Shown: positions 22,327 to 32,879 of the stretch, piece by piece
Layout: each line of letters opens with the position of its first letter
How positions within the stretch are numbered: position 1 is the first letter of the stretch
Source of the DNA: Candidatus Williamhamiltonella defendens
GTDB lineage: Bacteria; Pseudomonadota; Gammaproteobacteria; Enterobacterales; Enterobacteriaceae
Assembly (NCBI RefSeq): GCF_900699045.1
Contig: NZ_CAADHL010000002.1
Location: 62,001-126,000, forward strand
DNA length: 64,000 nucleotides
Direction: 5' to 3'
Program-made: the position numbers and the translations under genes
The notes under the pieces: model-generated
Database searches by the model: none
The model's input: only the letters and a program-made list of their open reading frames with translations
Told to the model about the DNA's origin: nothing

Positions 22327-22977
22327 CTAACGTTCACCGAGGATACTCGACAGCTGTTGACTGACTTCATTCACTGTTCGAATACCATCTAATTTGAAAT
22401 ATTTTGTATCCCCTCTCTTTGCGCGCTGACAATAATAATTGACTAATGCCATTGTTTGCTGGTGATACTCCAGCAATCGTTCGCGAACCGTGATTGCTTG
22501 ATCATCTTTGCGTAGTGTTAAAGATTCACCCGTAATATCGTCTTTGTCTGTAATTTTCGGGGGATTAAATTTTAAATGATAAATTCGCCCAGAGGGCATG
22601 TGGACACGCCGGCCTGAAATGCGTTCCACTATAAATTCGTCTGGCACCACCAATTCAAGTACATAATCAATTTTAATATCGGCTTCTGCCATTGTATCCG
22701 CTTGGAGAATAGTTCTAGGAAAACCATCCAATAAAAAACCTTCTTTGCAATCTTCTTGACGAATACGTTCTTTGACTAAGGCAATCACTAAATTGTCATT
22801 GACAAGCTTTCCTTCTGCCATGATACCTTGAACCTGCTGCCCTAATTTTGTACCGGCTTTTACCGCGGCACGTAACATGTCACCAGTAGAAATTTGTGCA
22901 ATCCTGTACTTTTTCATAATAAATTGGGCTTGAGTCCCTTTGCCAGCGCCCGGAGCCCCCAGCAAAATAATACGCAT
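22327..22977 (-). CDS. adk: Adenylate kinase
   Basis: Adk interconverts ATP and AMP with two ADP and is essential for nucleotide balance. The 216 residues (E. coli 214) include the P-loop [10 protein letters not shown] at 7-16, the AMP-binding [11 protein letters not shown] and [10 protein letters not shown], and the LID segment [33 protein letters not shown] and the C-terminal region are also present. The minus-strand block htpG-adk keeps the E. coli order. A GGAG site precedes the ATG. Confidence 0.97.
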   Translation of the reverse strand: MRIILLGAPGAGKGTQAQFIMKKYRIAQISTGDMLRAAVKAGTKLGQQVQGIMAEGKLVNDNLVIALVKERIRQEDCKEGFLLDGFPRTILQADTMAEADIKIDYVLELVVPDEFIVERISGRRVHMPSGRIYHLKFNPPKITDKDDITGESLTLRKDDQAITVRERLLEYHQQTMALVNYYCQRAKRGDTKYFKLDGIRTVNEVSQQLSSILGER

Positions 22978-23145
22978 GACATTAATCTCCTTTATTGTTT
23001 ATTAGATGAGTTATTAATTAAAGTCCGCGACTATAGCATTTCTTGTGGATCTGACAAAAAGGCGTGAATAAAAAGGAAAGTAGAGTGATAAACAAAAATT
23101 GTGGCCGTTTATTAAAACGGCCGATTCGCACCGTGTGTGCAGTAA

Positions 23146-25074
23146 TTAAGCCATCAAGAATTCGTTCACAGCTCGGAGAAAATGATGTGGATCATCTAAC
23201 GTACCTCGCTCAGTCAATAACGCTTGATCTAATAATAAATTAATCCATTGAGCAAACAGAGTATCATCACTGACCTCTGAAGCCCGTTTTACTAATAAAT
23301 GATTAGGGTTTAACTCAAAAATATATTTGACCTCTGGCGCTTTTTGACCTGATGCAGAAAGTAGTTTTGCCATTTGAGTGCTAATTTCATCAGCATCTGT
23401 TGTCACAATCGACGGTGTATTACTTAAACGATGTGTAAAGCGAACTTCTTTGACCCTATCACCCAACAAGGTTTTGACTCTCTCAATAAAAGGCTGTAAC
23501 GCCTGTTCTATTTTCTTCTGCTCACCGTGATGATCTTCGTTAGCCATCTTATTGAGTGATTCATCTGCTTTGCTAATAGATTGAAAGCTTTTACCTGAAA
23601 AATCTGTTAAATAACTCATCATCCATTCATCAATACGATCAGATAACAGTAAAACTTCGATCCCTTTTTTGCGGAATAATTCTAAATGTGGGCTATTTTT
23701 TGCAGCAGCATAACTGTCTGCTGTAATAAAGTAAATTTTTACCTGCCCCTCGTTCATACGACCGAGGTAATCTTCCAAAGAAACACTTTGAAGAGAACTG
23801 TCTGTGTGAGTGGATGCAAATCGTAATAATTTAGCGATAGCTTCTTTATTAACAAAATCTTCAGCGGGGCCTTCTTTTAAAGCCATACCGAATTGTTGCC
23901 AGAATTGCTGATATTTTTCACTGTCTTCTGTAGAGAGTTTTTCCAGCATTTCTAATGCACGTTTTGTCAACGCGCTTTTTAAATTTTGAGTCACTCGATT
24001 ATCTTGTAAAATTTCACGAGAAATATTCAATGGTAAATCATTAGAATCGATTAATCCGCGAATAAAACGCAAATAATTTGGCATAAATTGTTCGGCATCA
24101 TCCATAATAAACACACGTTGCACATACAGTTTTAAGCCGTGTTTATGATCACGATTCCACATATCCCAAGGTGCTTGAGTGGGTATATAAAGTAGACTTG
24201 TATATTCCTGTTTACCCTCTACTTTATTGTGACTCCAATTAAGCGGGTCGGTAAAATCATGAGTAATATGCTTGTAAAAGGCTTTATACTCATCATCTGT
24301 GATTTCTGATTTACGACGAGTCCAGAGGGCTTGAGTCTTATTAATTTTTTCCCATGTAACAACAGTTTGGGTTTTTTCATGAAGATTATTTTTTTCTGTT
24401 TCACTACCCTTCTGGTTTTCGTCTTTATTTTTACACTCAATCTCAACGGGTAATGAAATATGGTCAGAATACTTGCTAATGACAGAACGTAATCGCCAGT
24501 CATTTAAAAATTCGTCTTCTCCTTCTTTAAGATGCAGGGTAATTTCTGTACCTCGATCTTCTTTTGTGATTGTGGCAAGGTTGTAATCTCCTTCTCCTTT
24601 TGACTCCCAAAATACCCCTAATTCAGATGCAACGCCTGCACCACGAGTGCGCACTGTGACTTTGTCTGAAACGATAAAGGCAGAATAAAAACCAACACCG
24701 AACTGACCGATGAGTTGATTGTCTTTCGATTGATCCGATCCGAGTGAATCTAGAAAAGCTTTGGTTCCAGACTTTGCTATGGTGCCAAGATTATCGATGA
24801 CTTCATCACGGGTCATACCAATACCATTATCGCTCAATGTCAATGTTCGTTTGTCTTTATCAAAAGACAGGCGGACACGAAGCTCGGCTTCTCCTTCGTA
24901 CAATGCTGGTAAAGAGAGCGCGCGAAAACGTAATTTATCCGCCGCATCAGAAGCATTTGAAATTAATTCACGTAAAAAAATTTCTTTATTGGAATACAGT
25001 GAGTGGATCATTAAACTAAGCAGTTGTTTTACTTCAGACTGAAACCCACGGGTTTCTTGGTCTTGCATACTCAT
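23146..25074 (-). CDS. htpG: Molecular chaperone HtpG (Hsp90)
   Basis: HtpG is the bacterial Hsp90, an ATP-dependent dimeric chaperone and part of the RpoH regulon (rpoH is in this window). The 642 residues start [44 protein letters not shown] and contain the GHKL ATP-site motifs DNGIGM and [11 protein letters not shown]. The middle domain ([19 protein letters not shown]) and dimerisation domain follow. There is a short Lys/Glu-rich insertion near residues 220-235. A GAGGT site precedes the ATG at 25074. Length is close to E. coli (624). Confidence 0.97.
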   Translation of the reverse strand: MSMQDQETRGFQSEVKQLLSLMIHSLYSNKEIFLRELISNASDAADKLRFRALSLPALYEGEAELRVRLSFDKDKRTLTLSDNGIGMTRDEVIDNLGTIAKSGTKAFLDSLGSDQSKDNQLIGQFGVGFYSAFIVSDKVTVRTRGAGVASELGVFWESKGEGDYNLATITKEDRGTEITLHLKEGEDEFLNDWRLRSVISKYSDHISLPVEIECKNKDENQKGSETEKNNLHEKTQTVVTWEKINKTQALWTRRKSEITDDEYKAFYKHITHDFTDPLNWSHNKVEGKQEYTSLLYIPTQAPWDMWNRDHKHGLKLYVQRVFIMDDAEQFMPNYLRFIRGLIDSNDLPLNISREILQDNRVTQNLKSALTKRALEMLEKLSTEDSEKYQQFWQQFGMALKEGPAEDFVNKEAIAKLLRFASTHTDSSLQSVSLEDYLGRMNEGQVKIYFITADSYAAAKNSPHLELFRKKGIEVLLLSDRIDEWMMSYLTDFSGKSFQSISKADESLNKMANEDHHGEQKKIEQALQPFIERVKTLLGDRVKEVRFTHRLSNTPSIVTTDADEISTQMAKLLSASGQKAPEVKYIFELNPNHLLVKRASEVSDDTLFAQWINLLLDQALLTERGTLDDPHHFLRAVNEFLMA

Positions 25075-25845
25075 GAAGCTACCTCAATCTAAATTATTGT
25101 AATGAAAGAGAAAAAGAAATTTTTTATCAATTGATTTCTAAACTAAAAAAAGGTGTCTACGACATGGGGTTAATAAAGAATTGTTTCAAGTGCTGTATAT
25201 TAAAAATAATGATAGAAATTTTTTACTTATCATGTAAGTATATGATTAAATTTAATCATGCTTTTAATAAGAAATATTTAAAATTGATTTACAATGATAA
25301 TGCTTATGCGCCATAAAGTATTGTTAGTCGAAGTTTTAAAATTAAGTTAACTCAAGCAAAAGAAAATTAAAAATAATAAACTTTCGTCTTTCTTCTTAAG
25401 AAAGAAATAGAGTAATTTACATTTTATAAGTATTTATTTACTGGTACAGCTTAATTAAATGATAATATCCGCATTGTATTTTCCCTAGTATAAGACAATT
25501 CAGCACCTGATCTTATGTAATAATTAAGGTTTTTATTTTTTTCTTTCTTCCAAGCCTTATTGCATTCATTATAATTTTTTATTAAAAGTTTAAATTTACA
25601 CTTAAATCTAGTTTGACGCCATATCTTAATATTTATTCATATAATATGAAGAAAACTTTAATGTTTTTCTTATTTTCTTACCTTTAATAAATAAAATCAA
25701 TTATAAATTTTATTTATTAAAGTCGATGATAAAAACTCGATTTTTACAAAAATAATTTTTGCTATGGGGCGACTGTTGATGTAATTTATCTTTAAAGAAG
25801 TAGTCCAAATAAACTCAAATACTATATTTACAAAAACGACTTTAC
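25075..25845. other. AT-rich gap upstream of htpG
   Basis: These 771 bases between htpG and the recR remnant are extremely AT-rich. I see only short chance frames, the longest a 61-codon plus-strand ORF at 25131-25316 with no family resemblance. The htpG promoter must lie at the left side; no confident heat-shock promoter could be picked by eye. Confidence 0.6.
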
Positions 25846-26454
25846 TCAGTTAAAGTTCATTAGCTGCCGTCTCACTAGTGCATGAGATAAAGTGATTTCA
25901 TCGACCATCTCAAGATCCCTCCGATAGGTGGTACAGCATGGAAAATTTTAGTCGCAGATATTCCGTCCTCCTCACACATATTATGTAAGATAGTTCGCAG
26001 TAGCTTCACCTTACACTGTCGGGTTCATTACTAAAATAACTTCCTTGATGGGCTCCGTAGATAATCGCTGCTCAAGTAAAGGTAAACCAATATTATCGGG
26101 GTCAATACTATCTAAAGGTAACAAGCGTCCCATAAAAATAAAGTAACGGTTAGAAAATTGCCTTATTTGTTCAATGCTGCAAATGTCTGAATAAGTTTTT
26201 GCGACACAGATTTAACCCATTTTTCTTGATAAACATTAGAAAAATATCACAGCAAGATTGTTCAGTAAAAGCACGACACACAACCACAGTGGCCAATTCC
26301 GACATCTTTTTTAATAAAGACTCTGCTAAATGTATATCCTTACTGCGATCACTTTATAGCAATTAAAAGCCATACGTCTGGCAGACTTTTGGTCTATCCC
26401 AAGCAAGTGGCGTAATGATTTTATCAAAGCTTCAATAACCCAACTAGTTTACAT
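25846..26454 (-). pseudogene. recR: Broken recR (recombination mediator)
   Basis: On the minus strand the frame starts ATG then immediately TAA at 26451. It continues as WVIEALIKSLRHLLGIDQKSARRMAFN, then in mixed frames [69 protein letters not shown] and DLEMVDEITLSHALVRRQ, tracking E. coli RecR to its last residues. At least five stops are present, and the zinc-finger cysteines of the Cys4 motif are mostly gone. The position between ybaB and htpG is conserved. RecR acts with RecF and RecO to load RecA at single-strand gaps. Confidence 0.88.
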
Positions 26455-26457
26455 GAG

Positions 26458-26784
26458 CTAGAATGGTAATTTTAAATCTGAGGTTAAAGAGATGTTTTTA
26501 GAGAGTAATCGGATTTTTTTTGTTTTTTGTTCTGAAAGCTGTTTCACTCCGTGGTTGAATGCAGCAGCAAGCAGTTCTTCAACAACTTTTTTATCAGTTT
26601 CTTTTACCAGTAATCTTGAATCAATTTTAACCTCAATGCAATTGCAAGCCCCATTGAGCACTATTTCAACTAAACCATTGCCACTTTTCCCAGTGATTTT
26701 TAATTTATCAATTTCTGTCTGAATTTCCTGCATTGTATCTTGCATTTTTTGTGCTTCTTTAAAGATTTCTTTATTATCAAGCAT
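26458..26784 (-). CDS. ybaB: Nucleoid-associated protein YbaB (EbfC family)
   Basis: The 108-residue YbaB/EbfC protein binds DNA as a dimer. Visible are the N-terminal coiled segment FKEAQKMQDTMQEIQTEIDKL, then TGKSGNGLVEIVLNGACNCIEVKID and the C-terminal helix ending LKLPF. Length matches E. coli (109). It lies between dnaX and the recR remnant in the conserved dnaX-ybaB-recR order. The stop lies four bases before the ruined recR start. Confidence 0.93.
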   Translation of the reverse strand: MLDNKEIFKEAQKMQDTMQEIQTEIDKLKITGKSGNGLVEIVLNGACNCIEVKIDSRLLVKETDKKVVEELLAAAFNHGVKQLSEQKTKKIRLLSKNISLTSDLKLPF

Positions 26785-26825
26785 AATAAACCTCTCGACA
26801 TAATATTGAATTATGCATATAAAAG

Positions 26826-27591
26826 TTAAATAGGGCGAATGCTATTTTTATCTATCTCTGCATCAAAGAGCCCACAGAGAGTATGAATAGTATCGTCCGC
26901 TATGATTGACTGACATGCCTTTGTCAGCATTTCCTCATAAATCTGTTTCCTTAACTCCCATGGAGTTAATTGTAACGCATCATCATCTTCAATAATAATA
27001 ATCTCAATTATATTATTATAAAAATGATTTAAGGCCTCAGTAAGAATTTTATGTGCTGAATCTGAATTAAGATGACGTTGAGCAGAGCGTAAATGCAAGT
27101 AAATTTTGTGATTGAGCGTTTGCTTTTTAAAGGAATTTAAAGCAAGGTGATACACCAATTTTGGCAAACCTAATTGTTCCACTTCTGCCGCCCATGGGTC
27201 ACGCTTTATGACCTCTTCTAGCAACTTAGAGAGCAACTCCGGTGAGTTTTCATCTTCTAATACTGGAGATAAAACTTTCTGTTTCGATAATAATTCTTTT
27301 TCAGAGAACTTGTGTGTATTCGAATCGTCGATTGCTTTTTTTTTAGCTTTAGCAATGAATGAATTTGATTGAACGATTAATTTTTCTACAGGAACGGATA
27401 GCTCATTTTTTAGATTCTCTTTTTTTTTAGACGTAGGCGCGTACTGTAATTCTAGTAATTTTGTTCGTGTTTTTAATATTTTAGTTGTATTTAATACTTC
27501 TACTATAGGAGTCTCTGGAGCTTTGTTATTGAGCGCTGCCACATTTTCAGTCGTTTGTTTAGACAAACGTGGCACAAAAAAATCTTCGGTG
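26826..27591 (-). CDS. dnaX: DnaX, tau-specific C-terminal part (frame +1 to the N-terminal part)
   Basis: This frame has no start codon of its own beyond a GTG at 27575 and is open from the frameshift site to TAA at 26826. Its last 130 residues are conserved tau sequence: KRDPWAAEVEQLGLPKLVYHLALNSFKK, HLRSAQRHLNSDSAHK, TPWELRKQIYEEML, SIIADDTIHTLCGLFDAE and IRPI. That domain binds DnaB helicase and the polymerase alpha subunit. Its conservation argues that it is still translated. Joining it to the upstream ORF needs the loss of one base in the A/T tract at 27596-27613. The joined protein would have 639 residues (E. coli tau 643). Confidence 0.85.
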
Positions 27592-28746
27592 CTATAAAAA
27601 AAATTTTTTTTTTATAGATTCAGACTTTGAATCTGAAAAAGATTTTTTGGGATGAAACGCTAACGCTCTTAGGAGCGTTATTTCCACTCCCATACGGTGA
27701 TTAGGCGCATAAGGAAGCTCTTTACGCCCAATCAATAACGTTTGGTAATAAAATTGAATCTCTTCAGGAGCCAAAGTCTTGGCTAGTTTAGATAAACTAA
27801 ACTCAATATGTTTTGGTTCTACTTCAGTGTATTCTTTATAAAAAGTCTCTGGTAATAATTGTTTGATAGCAATACGATGGAATAAATTTAACATTTCTAT
27901 CAGAAAATTCTCCCAATCTTTTCCAACAGAAGCAGCTTGTTCTATCTCGAACATTATTTTTTCAGCATCAGCTTTAGCCAGAGCCTCAATAACAGATAAT
28001 GCTTGCCCATCATCAAGTATCGTTAGCATTTCACGAACAATTTGAGTACTCACTGTCCCAGCTCCAATAGCAACCGCTTGATCGGTAAGACTTAAAGCGT
28101 CACGCATACTACCAGAGGCCGCTTTCGCCAATAGTTTTAACGCTTCAGTCTCACTATCAATTTTTTCAGCCGCTAATATTCTTTCTAGCTGATTCAGAAT
28201 AACCAGTGTATGTAATGTTTTGAGATGAAATTGTAAACAACGTGAAATAATAGTGACGGGCAATTTTTTTGGTTCAGTGGTTGCTAGTAAAAATTTCACA
28301 TGAGAGGGCGGTTCTTCTAAACTCTTCAGCAATGCATTAAAACTATGCCGTGAAAGCATATGGACTTCATCTATCAAATAAACTTTAAAACGACCTTGAG
28401 TGGGGGAATAGGGCAAGTTATCTAGTAATTCACGTGTATCCTCTACTTTAGTACGAGATGCCGCGTCAATTTCAATTAAATCGATAAAATGTCCCTGTTC
28501 TATTGACTGACAATGAATACACTTACCACAAGGAGTGGCAGTAATACCGCTAGTACAATTCAGCCCTTTTGCTATTAAACGAGCAATAGAGGTTTTCCCT
28601 ACTCCACGCGTACCAGATAAAAGATACGCATGATGCATACGCCCCAGAGAAAAGCTATTAATAAGTGCAGTTAAAACATGTTCTTGGCCTACCACTTCGG
28701 AAAAAGTTTGTGGCCGCCATTTTCTGGCAAAGACTTGATAGCTCAT
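27592..28746 (-). CDS. dnaX: DNA polymerase III clamp-loader subunit DnaX, N-terminal (gamma-like) ORF
   Basis: The 384-residue ORF is the AAA+ clamp-loader ATPase. It has Walker A GTRGVGKTS near residues 45-53, the zinc cysteines C-x8-CGKCIHC and Walker B LIDEVHML. Sensor 1 is LLATTEPKKLP and sensor 2 is in the GSMRDALSL region. It ends KSESIKKKFFL at a TAG right after a run of ten A. In E. coli the short gamma form (431 residues) arises by -1 ribosomal frameshifting. Here a gamma-like form is the default product, and full-length tau needs slippage. It follows apt as in E. coli. Confidence 0.93.
   Translation of the reverse strand: MSYQVFARKWRPQTFSEVVGQEHVLTALINSFSLGRMHHAYLLSGTRGVGKTSIARLIAKGLNCTSGITATPCGKCIHCQSIEQGHFIDLIEIDAASRTKVEDTRELLDNLPYSPTQGRFKVYLIDEVHMLSRHSFNALLKSLEEPPSHVKFLLATTEPKKLPVTIISRCLQFHLKTLHTLVILNQLERILAAEKIDSETEALKLLAKAASGSMRDALSLTDQAVAIGAGTVSTQIVREMLTILDDGQALSVIEALAKADAEKIMFEIEQAASVGKDWENFLIEMLNLFHRIAIKQLLPETFYKEYTEVEPKHIEFSLSKLAKTLAPEEIQFYYQTLLIGRKELPYAPNHRMGVEITLLRALAFHPKKSFSDSKSESIKKKFFL
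27596..27613 (-). other. Poly-A/poly-T slip site inside dnaX
   Basis: On the coding (minus) strand ten A are followed by eight T. With ten A the frame ends at TAG 27592. With nine A (or a +1 shift) it reads on as NFFYSTEDFFVPRLSKQ into the tau domain. The E. coli-type -1 shift would instead give a short tail ending in TAG. The tract is therefore the only thing separating the two dnaX halves. Confidence 0.85.
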
Positions 28747-28789
28747 TTATCTTTAATTATTCAATTAATAATTTATTGAGTTGATGGGT

Positions 28790-29347
28790 TTATTCAAATG
28801 AAACTAAGCTGTAACACTCAACAGCTTGAGAAATTAAACGTTTTTTCCCACCTAATACAGGTAACTCAATAATAAAAGCAGCGTGGGCAACTTGCCCGTC
28901 AAGCCTGCGGATAAGTTTTATTGTTGCTTCAATAGTGCCACCAGTGGCTAGTATGTCATCAATAACCAATACTTTATCACCGGGCTTAATACTGTCTTTG
29001 TGTACCTGTAATTGGTCACAACCATATTCTAAATGATAATTTTCACTAATGGTTTCTCCCGGCAATTTATCAGGTTTACGTACAGGAATAAACGCCAAAC
29101 CTAAAGCAAGAGCAAGAGGAGCACCAAATAGAAATCCCCTTGCTTCAATAGCTACAATTTTATTTATTTCAATGGTTTGGTAGTGTTCTACCAAAATTTC
29201 AATACTTGCAGTATAAGCTTCTGGATTAATCAATAAGCTGGTAATGTCGCGAAATTGTATTCCTGATTTTGGATAATCTGCAATGGTTTTTATATTATTT
29301 TTAATATATTGAATTTTATTTATAATAGTTGATCTTGAAAAATGCAT
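28790..29347 (-). CDS. apt: Adenine phosphoribosyltransferase
   Basis: Apt salvages adenine to AMP using PRPP (made by Prs, encoded 1.7 kb away). The 185 residues (E. coli 183) show [39 protein letters not shown] and the PRPP-binding motif [16 protein letters not shown]. The gene begins the conserved apt-dnaX-ybaB-recR block. The start ATG gives a normal N-terminus and no shorter start fits. Confidence 0.96.
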   Translation of the reverse strand: MHFSRSTIINKIQYIKNNIKTIADYPKSGIQFRDITSLLINPEAYTASIEILVEHYQTIEINKIVAIEARGFLFGAPLALALGLAFIPVRKPDKLPGETISENYHLEYGCDQLQVHKDSIKPGDKVLVIDDILATGGTIEATIKLIRRLDGQVAHAAFIIELPVLGGKKRLISQAVECYSLVSFE

Positions 29348-29504
29348 GGTACAAAAAATCCTGTATTAAATTAATAATTGTCCTACTCAAAGAGTTTTTC
29401 ATTAACCTCATAAAGTAAATCAAACTCCGTGGCCGGTTTTATAAAAGTTTTTCTCTGTTTCTATTCAGACGAGTTTTGTAAATATAAAAACAATTTTTTG
29501 CCTT

Positions 29505-30115
29505 TGCGGGATTTTTTATTTCTTCATACTACTCAAGTAATTCATTATGTAAAACTGAAGGTAATACTGCACAATGATAACCATTTATTTCTCTAGCTAA
29601 AGCTAAGAGAACATTAAAACCTCATGATGTATTTAAAGATTTTAATTTAATGTAAGTACATTTTGCCACTTTAATTCTTAATTCCTTAGCGCTTTTGACC
29701 CCCACTTCCCACAGTAATTTTTCAATAGTAATACTCAAATTAGATAAATCTTTAAGCCTGACTGGCTGAGATTTTTTATTCAACATTGCAGCTTTTGAGA
29801 TTTCTTATGCCAGTTGAATGAAGTAAAAAAAGCAAATTTTGATTTTCCCATAATATCGAATCAACGAAGTAATAACGCAATAAAATCGGCATCCCTCTTT
29901 TTTGATAAACTAAATTAGACATTTTGCTTGTTTAAAAAACATTCTCAATTTGATCATTCGTACGCAAATACAATTCTCCATCAAAAACAAGTGCAAACAT
30001 GATCTCATCAACCAACAAAGCATATCCACCAAACTGTGAACGATAAGTGATGGGCTAAGAAAAGTGAAAGGGGATTTCACCTGTTTAATTTTTTATTCTG
30101 ATATATCCTTTATAT
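29505..30115 (-). pseudogene. tfoX: Broken tfoX/sxy (competence regulator)
   Basis: Minus-strand fragments follow TfoX/Sxy: YRSQFGGYALLVDEIMFALVFDGELYLRTNDQ, then RGMPILLRYYFVDSILWENQ, a central LEKLLWEVG-like segment (YCGKWGSKALRN in a shifted frame) and a C-terminal LLALAREINGYHCAVLPSVLHNELLE. At least five stops and several frame changes separate them. TfoX co-activates competence and CRP-S genes. Ends are estimated from the 209-residue E. coli protein. Confidence 0.75.
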
Positions 30116-30392
30116 TGTTGATATTCTTTATAATTGAAGATCTAACGAGTATTTTTATTAGTGTATGCAGTAACACTAATTATTAAGTTGTAAAGATACT
30201 TAATAAACACCGAGTTTCCAAACAAAAAATGTGTTTGTAAACATTTAGATTTCAATTATGCGAAATACTTTGAAAAATTGAATTAATTTTTGATATTCAA
30301 AGATCATTTTCTAGCATTGTTTTACATAAAATGATAAAATTTTGTATCAGTGTTTTAGAGATACATCTTTATGCCTGCAATAAGATTATTTT

Positions 30393-30980
30393 TTATTTAG
30401 ACATTGATGAATGTAAGTGACGTACTGCTTTTATCATATTTTCTGTAAATAAAATTTCAGTGAAAGTGAGGCACTCATTAATCGCATGATCAATTAGTTT
30501 TTTGTCACTAACGGGGGGCTTACCAAGCACAAAGCCTCCAACCTTACTGGTGTTACCGGGATGACCAATCCCAATTCGTAAACGATGAAATTCACTGTTG
30601 TTGCCCAGTTTTTTCTGAATATCTTTTAAGCCGTTGTGTCCCGCATTGCCGCCGCCTGTTTTAAATTTGGCTTGCCCTGGTAAAAAATCTAACTCATCGT
30701 GTACCACTAATAACTCTTCTGGCAAAATTTGATAAAATTTTGTTATGGCAAAGACCGCGGTACCACTCAAATTCATGAAAACATCGGGGATCATTAAAAG
30801 TACGTTGTGGTTTGCGAGTTTTAATCGCCCTGTGTAACCAAAAAATTTTGGTGATTTTTTTAATGATAGGTTATGACGTTCTGAAAGCTGTTTCACATAC
30901 CAAGCTCCGGCATTATGGCGGGTTTTTGAATATTCAGCCGTTGGATTTGCCAAACCAACAATAAGTTTAATTTTGCTCAT
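30393..30980 (-). CDS. pth: Peptidyl-tRNA hydrolase
   Basis: Pth frees tRNA from prematurely released peptidyl-tRNA. The 195 residues (E. coli 194) contain the signature [24 protein letters not shown] with the catalytic His, PDVFMNLSG with the essential Asn, and [40 protein letters not shown] is also present. It lies 36 bases downstream of prs on the same strand; ychF, its usual follower, is absent here. Confidence 0.97.
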   Translation of the reverse strand: MSKIKLIVGLANPTAEYSKTRHNAGAWYVKQLSERHNLSLKKSPKFFGYTGRLKLANHNVLLMIPDVFMNLSGTAVFAITKFYQILPEELLVVHDELDFLPGQAKFKTGGGNAGHNGLKDIQKKLGNNSEFHRLRIGIGHPGNTSKVGGFVLGKPPVSDKKLIDHAINECLTFTEILFTENMIKAVRHLHSSMSK

Positions 30981-31016
30981 CTGTCATCCTGAAAACGAGA
31001 AAAAATATGGGAGCGA

Positions 31017-31964
31017 TTAATGTTGAAACATCGCTGAAATAGATTCCTCGTTACTGATTCGTCGAATCGCTTCTGCCAGCATACCAGATAAAGTTAAAGT
31101 TCGAACGTTGTTTAAAGATTTCATTTCCCGGGAAAGCGGAATAGTGTCACAAATAATTACTTCATCTACCAATGAATTTTTGATATTTTTCGCTGCCTCC
31201 CCAGAAAAAACAGGATGTGTCGCATAAGCAAAAACCCGTTTTGCGCCCCTTTCCTTTAGAGCTTCAGCCGCTTTGCACAAAGTGCCGGCAGTATCAATCA
31301 TATCGTCAACCAAGATACAATCCCTAGCTGCCACATCTCCAATGATATGCATTACCTGAGAGACATTTGCTTTAGGACGGCGTTTATCGATAATGGCCAT
31401 GTCGGTGTCATTCAATAATTTTGCGATAGCACGGGCACGAACAACTCCACCAATGTCTGGAGAGACCACAATAGGGTTTGATAAATTTTGTTGTAACATG
31501 TCTTCAATTAAAACAGGACTACCAAATACATTATCAACAGGAACGTCAAAAAAACCTTGTATCTGTTCTGCGTGTAGATCGACTGTTAATACACGATCGA
31601 CTCCCACACTAGATAAAAAATCCGCCACAACTTTTGCAGTAATCGGGACACGAGCAGAACGGACACGACGATCCTGGCGAGCATAGCCAAAATAAGGAAT
31701 AACCGCCGTAATACGCCCCGCTGAAGCGCGACGTAAGGAATCGATCATAACCACCAATTCCATAAGATTATCGTTAGTAGGAGTGCAAGTAGATTGAATG
31801 ATGAAAATATCATCGCCTCTTACATTTTCGTTAATTTGTACGCTCACTTCTCCATCACTAAAACGACCGACCGTCGCTTGGCCTAAACTTATATATAAGC
31901 GATTAGCTACACGTTGAGCCAGTTTAGGAATGGCATTACCAGAAAAAAGTTTCATATCAGGCAC
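31017..31964 (-). CDS. prs: Ribose-phosphate pyrophosphokinase Prs
   Basis: Prs makes PRPP from ribose 5-phosphate and ATP for purine, pyrimidine, histidine, tryptophan and NAD pathways. I take the GTG at 31964 ([10 protein letters not shown]) with a GAGG eight bases upstream. This gives 315 residues, the E. coli length and the E. coli start type. Motifs include the catalytic [11 protein letters not shown] and [15 protein letters not shown], and the PRPP loop [18 protein letters not shown]; the C-terminus is ISAMFQH. A nine-residue in-frame extension beyond the GTG is unlikely. Confidence 0.96.
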   Translation of the reverse strand: MPDMKLFSGNAIPKLAQRVANRLYISLGQATVGRFSDGEVSVQINENVRGDDIFIIQSTCTPTNDNLMELVVMIDSLRRASAGRITAVIPYFGYARQDRRVRSARVPITAKVVADFLSSVGVDRVLTVDLHAEQIQGFFDVPVDNVFGSPVLIEDMLQQNLSNPIVVSPDIGGVVRARAIAKLLNDTDMAIIDKRRPKANVSQVMHIIGDVAARDCILVDDMIDTAGTLCKAAEALKERGAKRVFAYATHPVFSGEAAKNIKNSLVDEVIICDTIPLSREMKSLNNVRTLTLSGMLAEAIRRISNEESISAMFQH

Positions 31965-32186
31965 GGGAAAAACCTCAATTAAGAGCAAAAGAAATATATG
32001 TTAACCTGATTTAATTGTAGTGTTAATTGAATTTGTAAACTGTTCAAAAGAGACACGCTTTAGAACTCATGAAAACAATAAGCAAAAATAGGGGCGAAGT
32101 AAGGTCAGCAACGTTATTTAGTTAATTGATATTTTTAATTAATTATAAAATGCTGTGTATTTTATAACTACCAATAAAGCGGCAGA

Positions 32187-32215
32187 TTCACCTCACCTTA
32201 GTGGGGTTCGGTGAA
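32187..32215. other. Small GC-rich hairpin in the prs upstream gap
   Basis: The 328-base stretch 31989-32316 holds no gene I recognise. It does contain a short palindromic element: TTCACC/GGTGAA outside and CCTCAC/GTGGGG inside, mutually exclusive pairings in an otherwise AT-rich region. No T run follows, so it is not an obvious terminator. I do not recognise it as a known riboswitch. Confidence 0.3.
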
Positions 32216-32316
32216 AAGCCCATACCTTAGGATGCTGCATAAGTCATAAAGGAGTATTTTTAAAAAATTTCTCCTGTAGCCGTGTATTACATTGACATAT
32301 TCTATTTTTTGCATTT

Positions 32317-32695
32317 CTAAGCGATTAAACTGCCTAATGCTTCTTCGAGTTGTCTTTGCGTTAATCCGTGCAAAGCAAGCAATATATTGGGAAGGTAATC
32401 TTCTTTCATCAGTTTTGAAATTTTATTGAACTTAATATCTGGCTTAGTATATTCAACTGGTTCCCCCTCCTTCCAAAATACTGAGTATTGATCAGAAAAA
32501 TAAGAGATAGAATTCATTTGTTCTTATCGGAAGCGTAGTGCTTTTATTTCGTCTATTGTGGATTGTTCAAAATAAGAATGAAAAACAGTATCCTGATGTA
32601 GTTTTTTGTACCCTGTATCGATTTTCTGAAAAGAATAGATTCCTGTTTTGTTAAGAAAGATCGATTTTTCATCATTTTTTAAAAATGCCACGTTT
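32317..32695 (-). pseudogene. Unrecognised ORF interrupted by one stop
   Basis: A minus-strand frame runs open from a GTG near 32690 (VAFLKNDEKSIFLNKTGIY...EIKALRFR), meets a single TAA at about 32526, and continues in the same frame from ATG 32517 for 66 codons (MNSISYFSDQYSVFWKEG...LTQRQLEEALGSLIA). Amino-acid use in both halves looks protein-like. I do not recognise the family. It may be the tail of an accessory or effector gene. Alternatively the 66-codon part alone (32317-32517) is a small gene, though no clear ribosome site precedes it. Confidence 0.35.
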
Positions 32696-32879
32696 TATAA
32701 AAAATAGAGGTAAGAATTCAAATTGAATACTATTTAAGTTTTATTCTATAAAAATTCAACTATGGATTATAATCCCACTAAATTATTGACACGCTCAATT
32801 CCGTACGCGTTCATTTTTAATTCGCAGACTTCATTATTCTTATAAGAGGTTTAATAAATCGGCAAAGGAGAAAAAATAG

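Noticed and set aside
25131-25316. 61-codon plus-strand ORF upstream of htpG
   Set aside because: AT-rich chance frame with no ribosome site or family resemblance.
27592-27613. E. coli-style -1 ribosomal frameshift in dnaX
   Set aside because: The -1 frame ends after about 30 codons; the conserved tau domain lies in the +1 frame.
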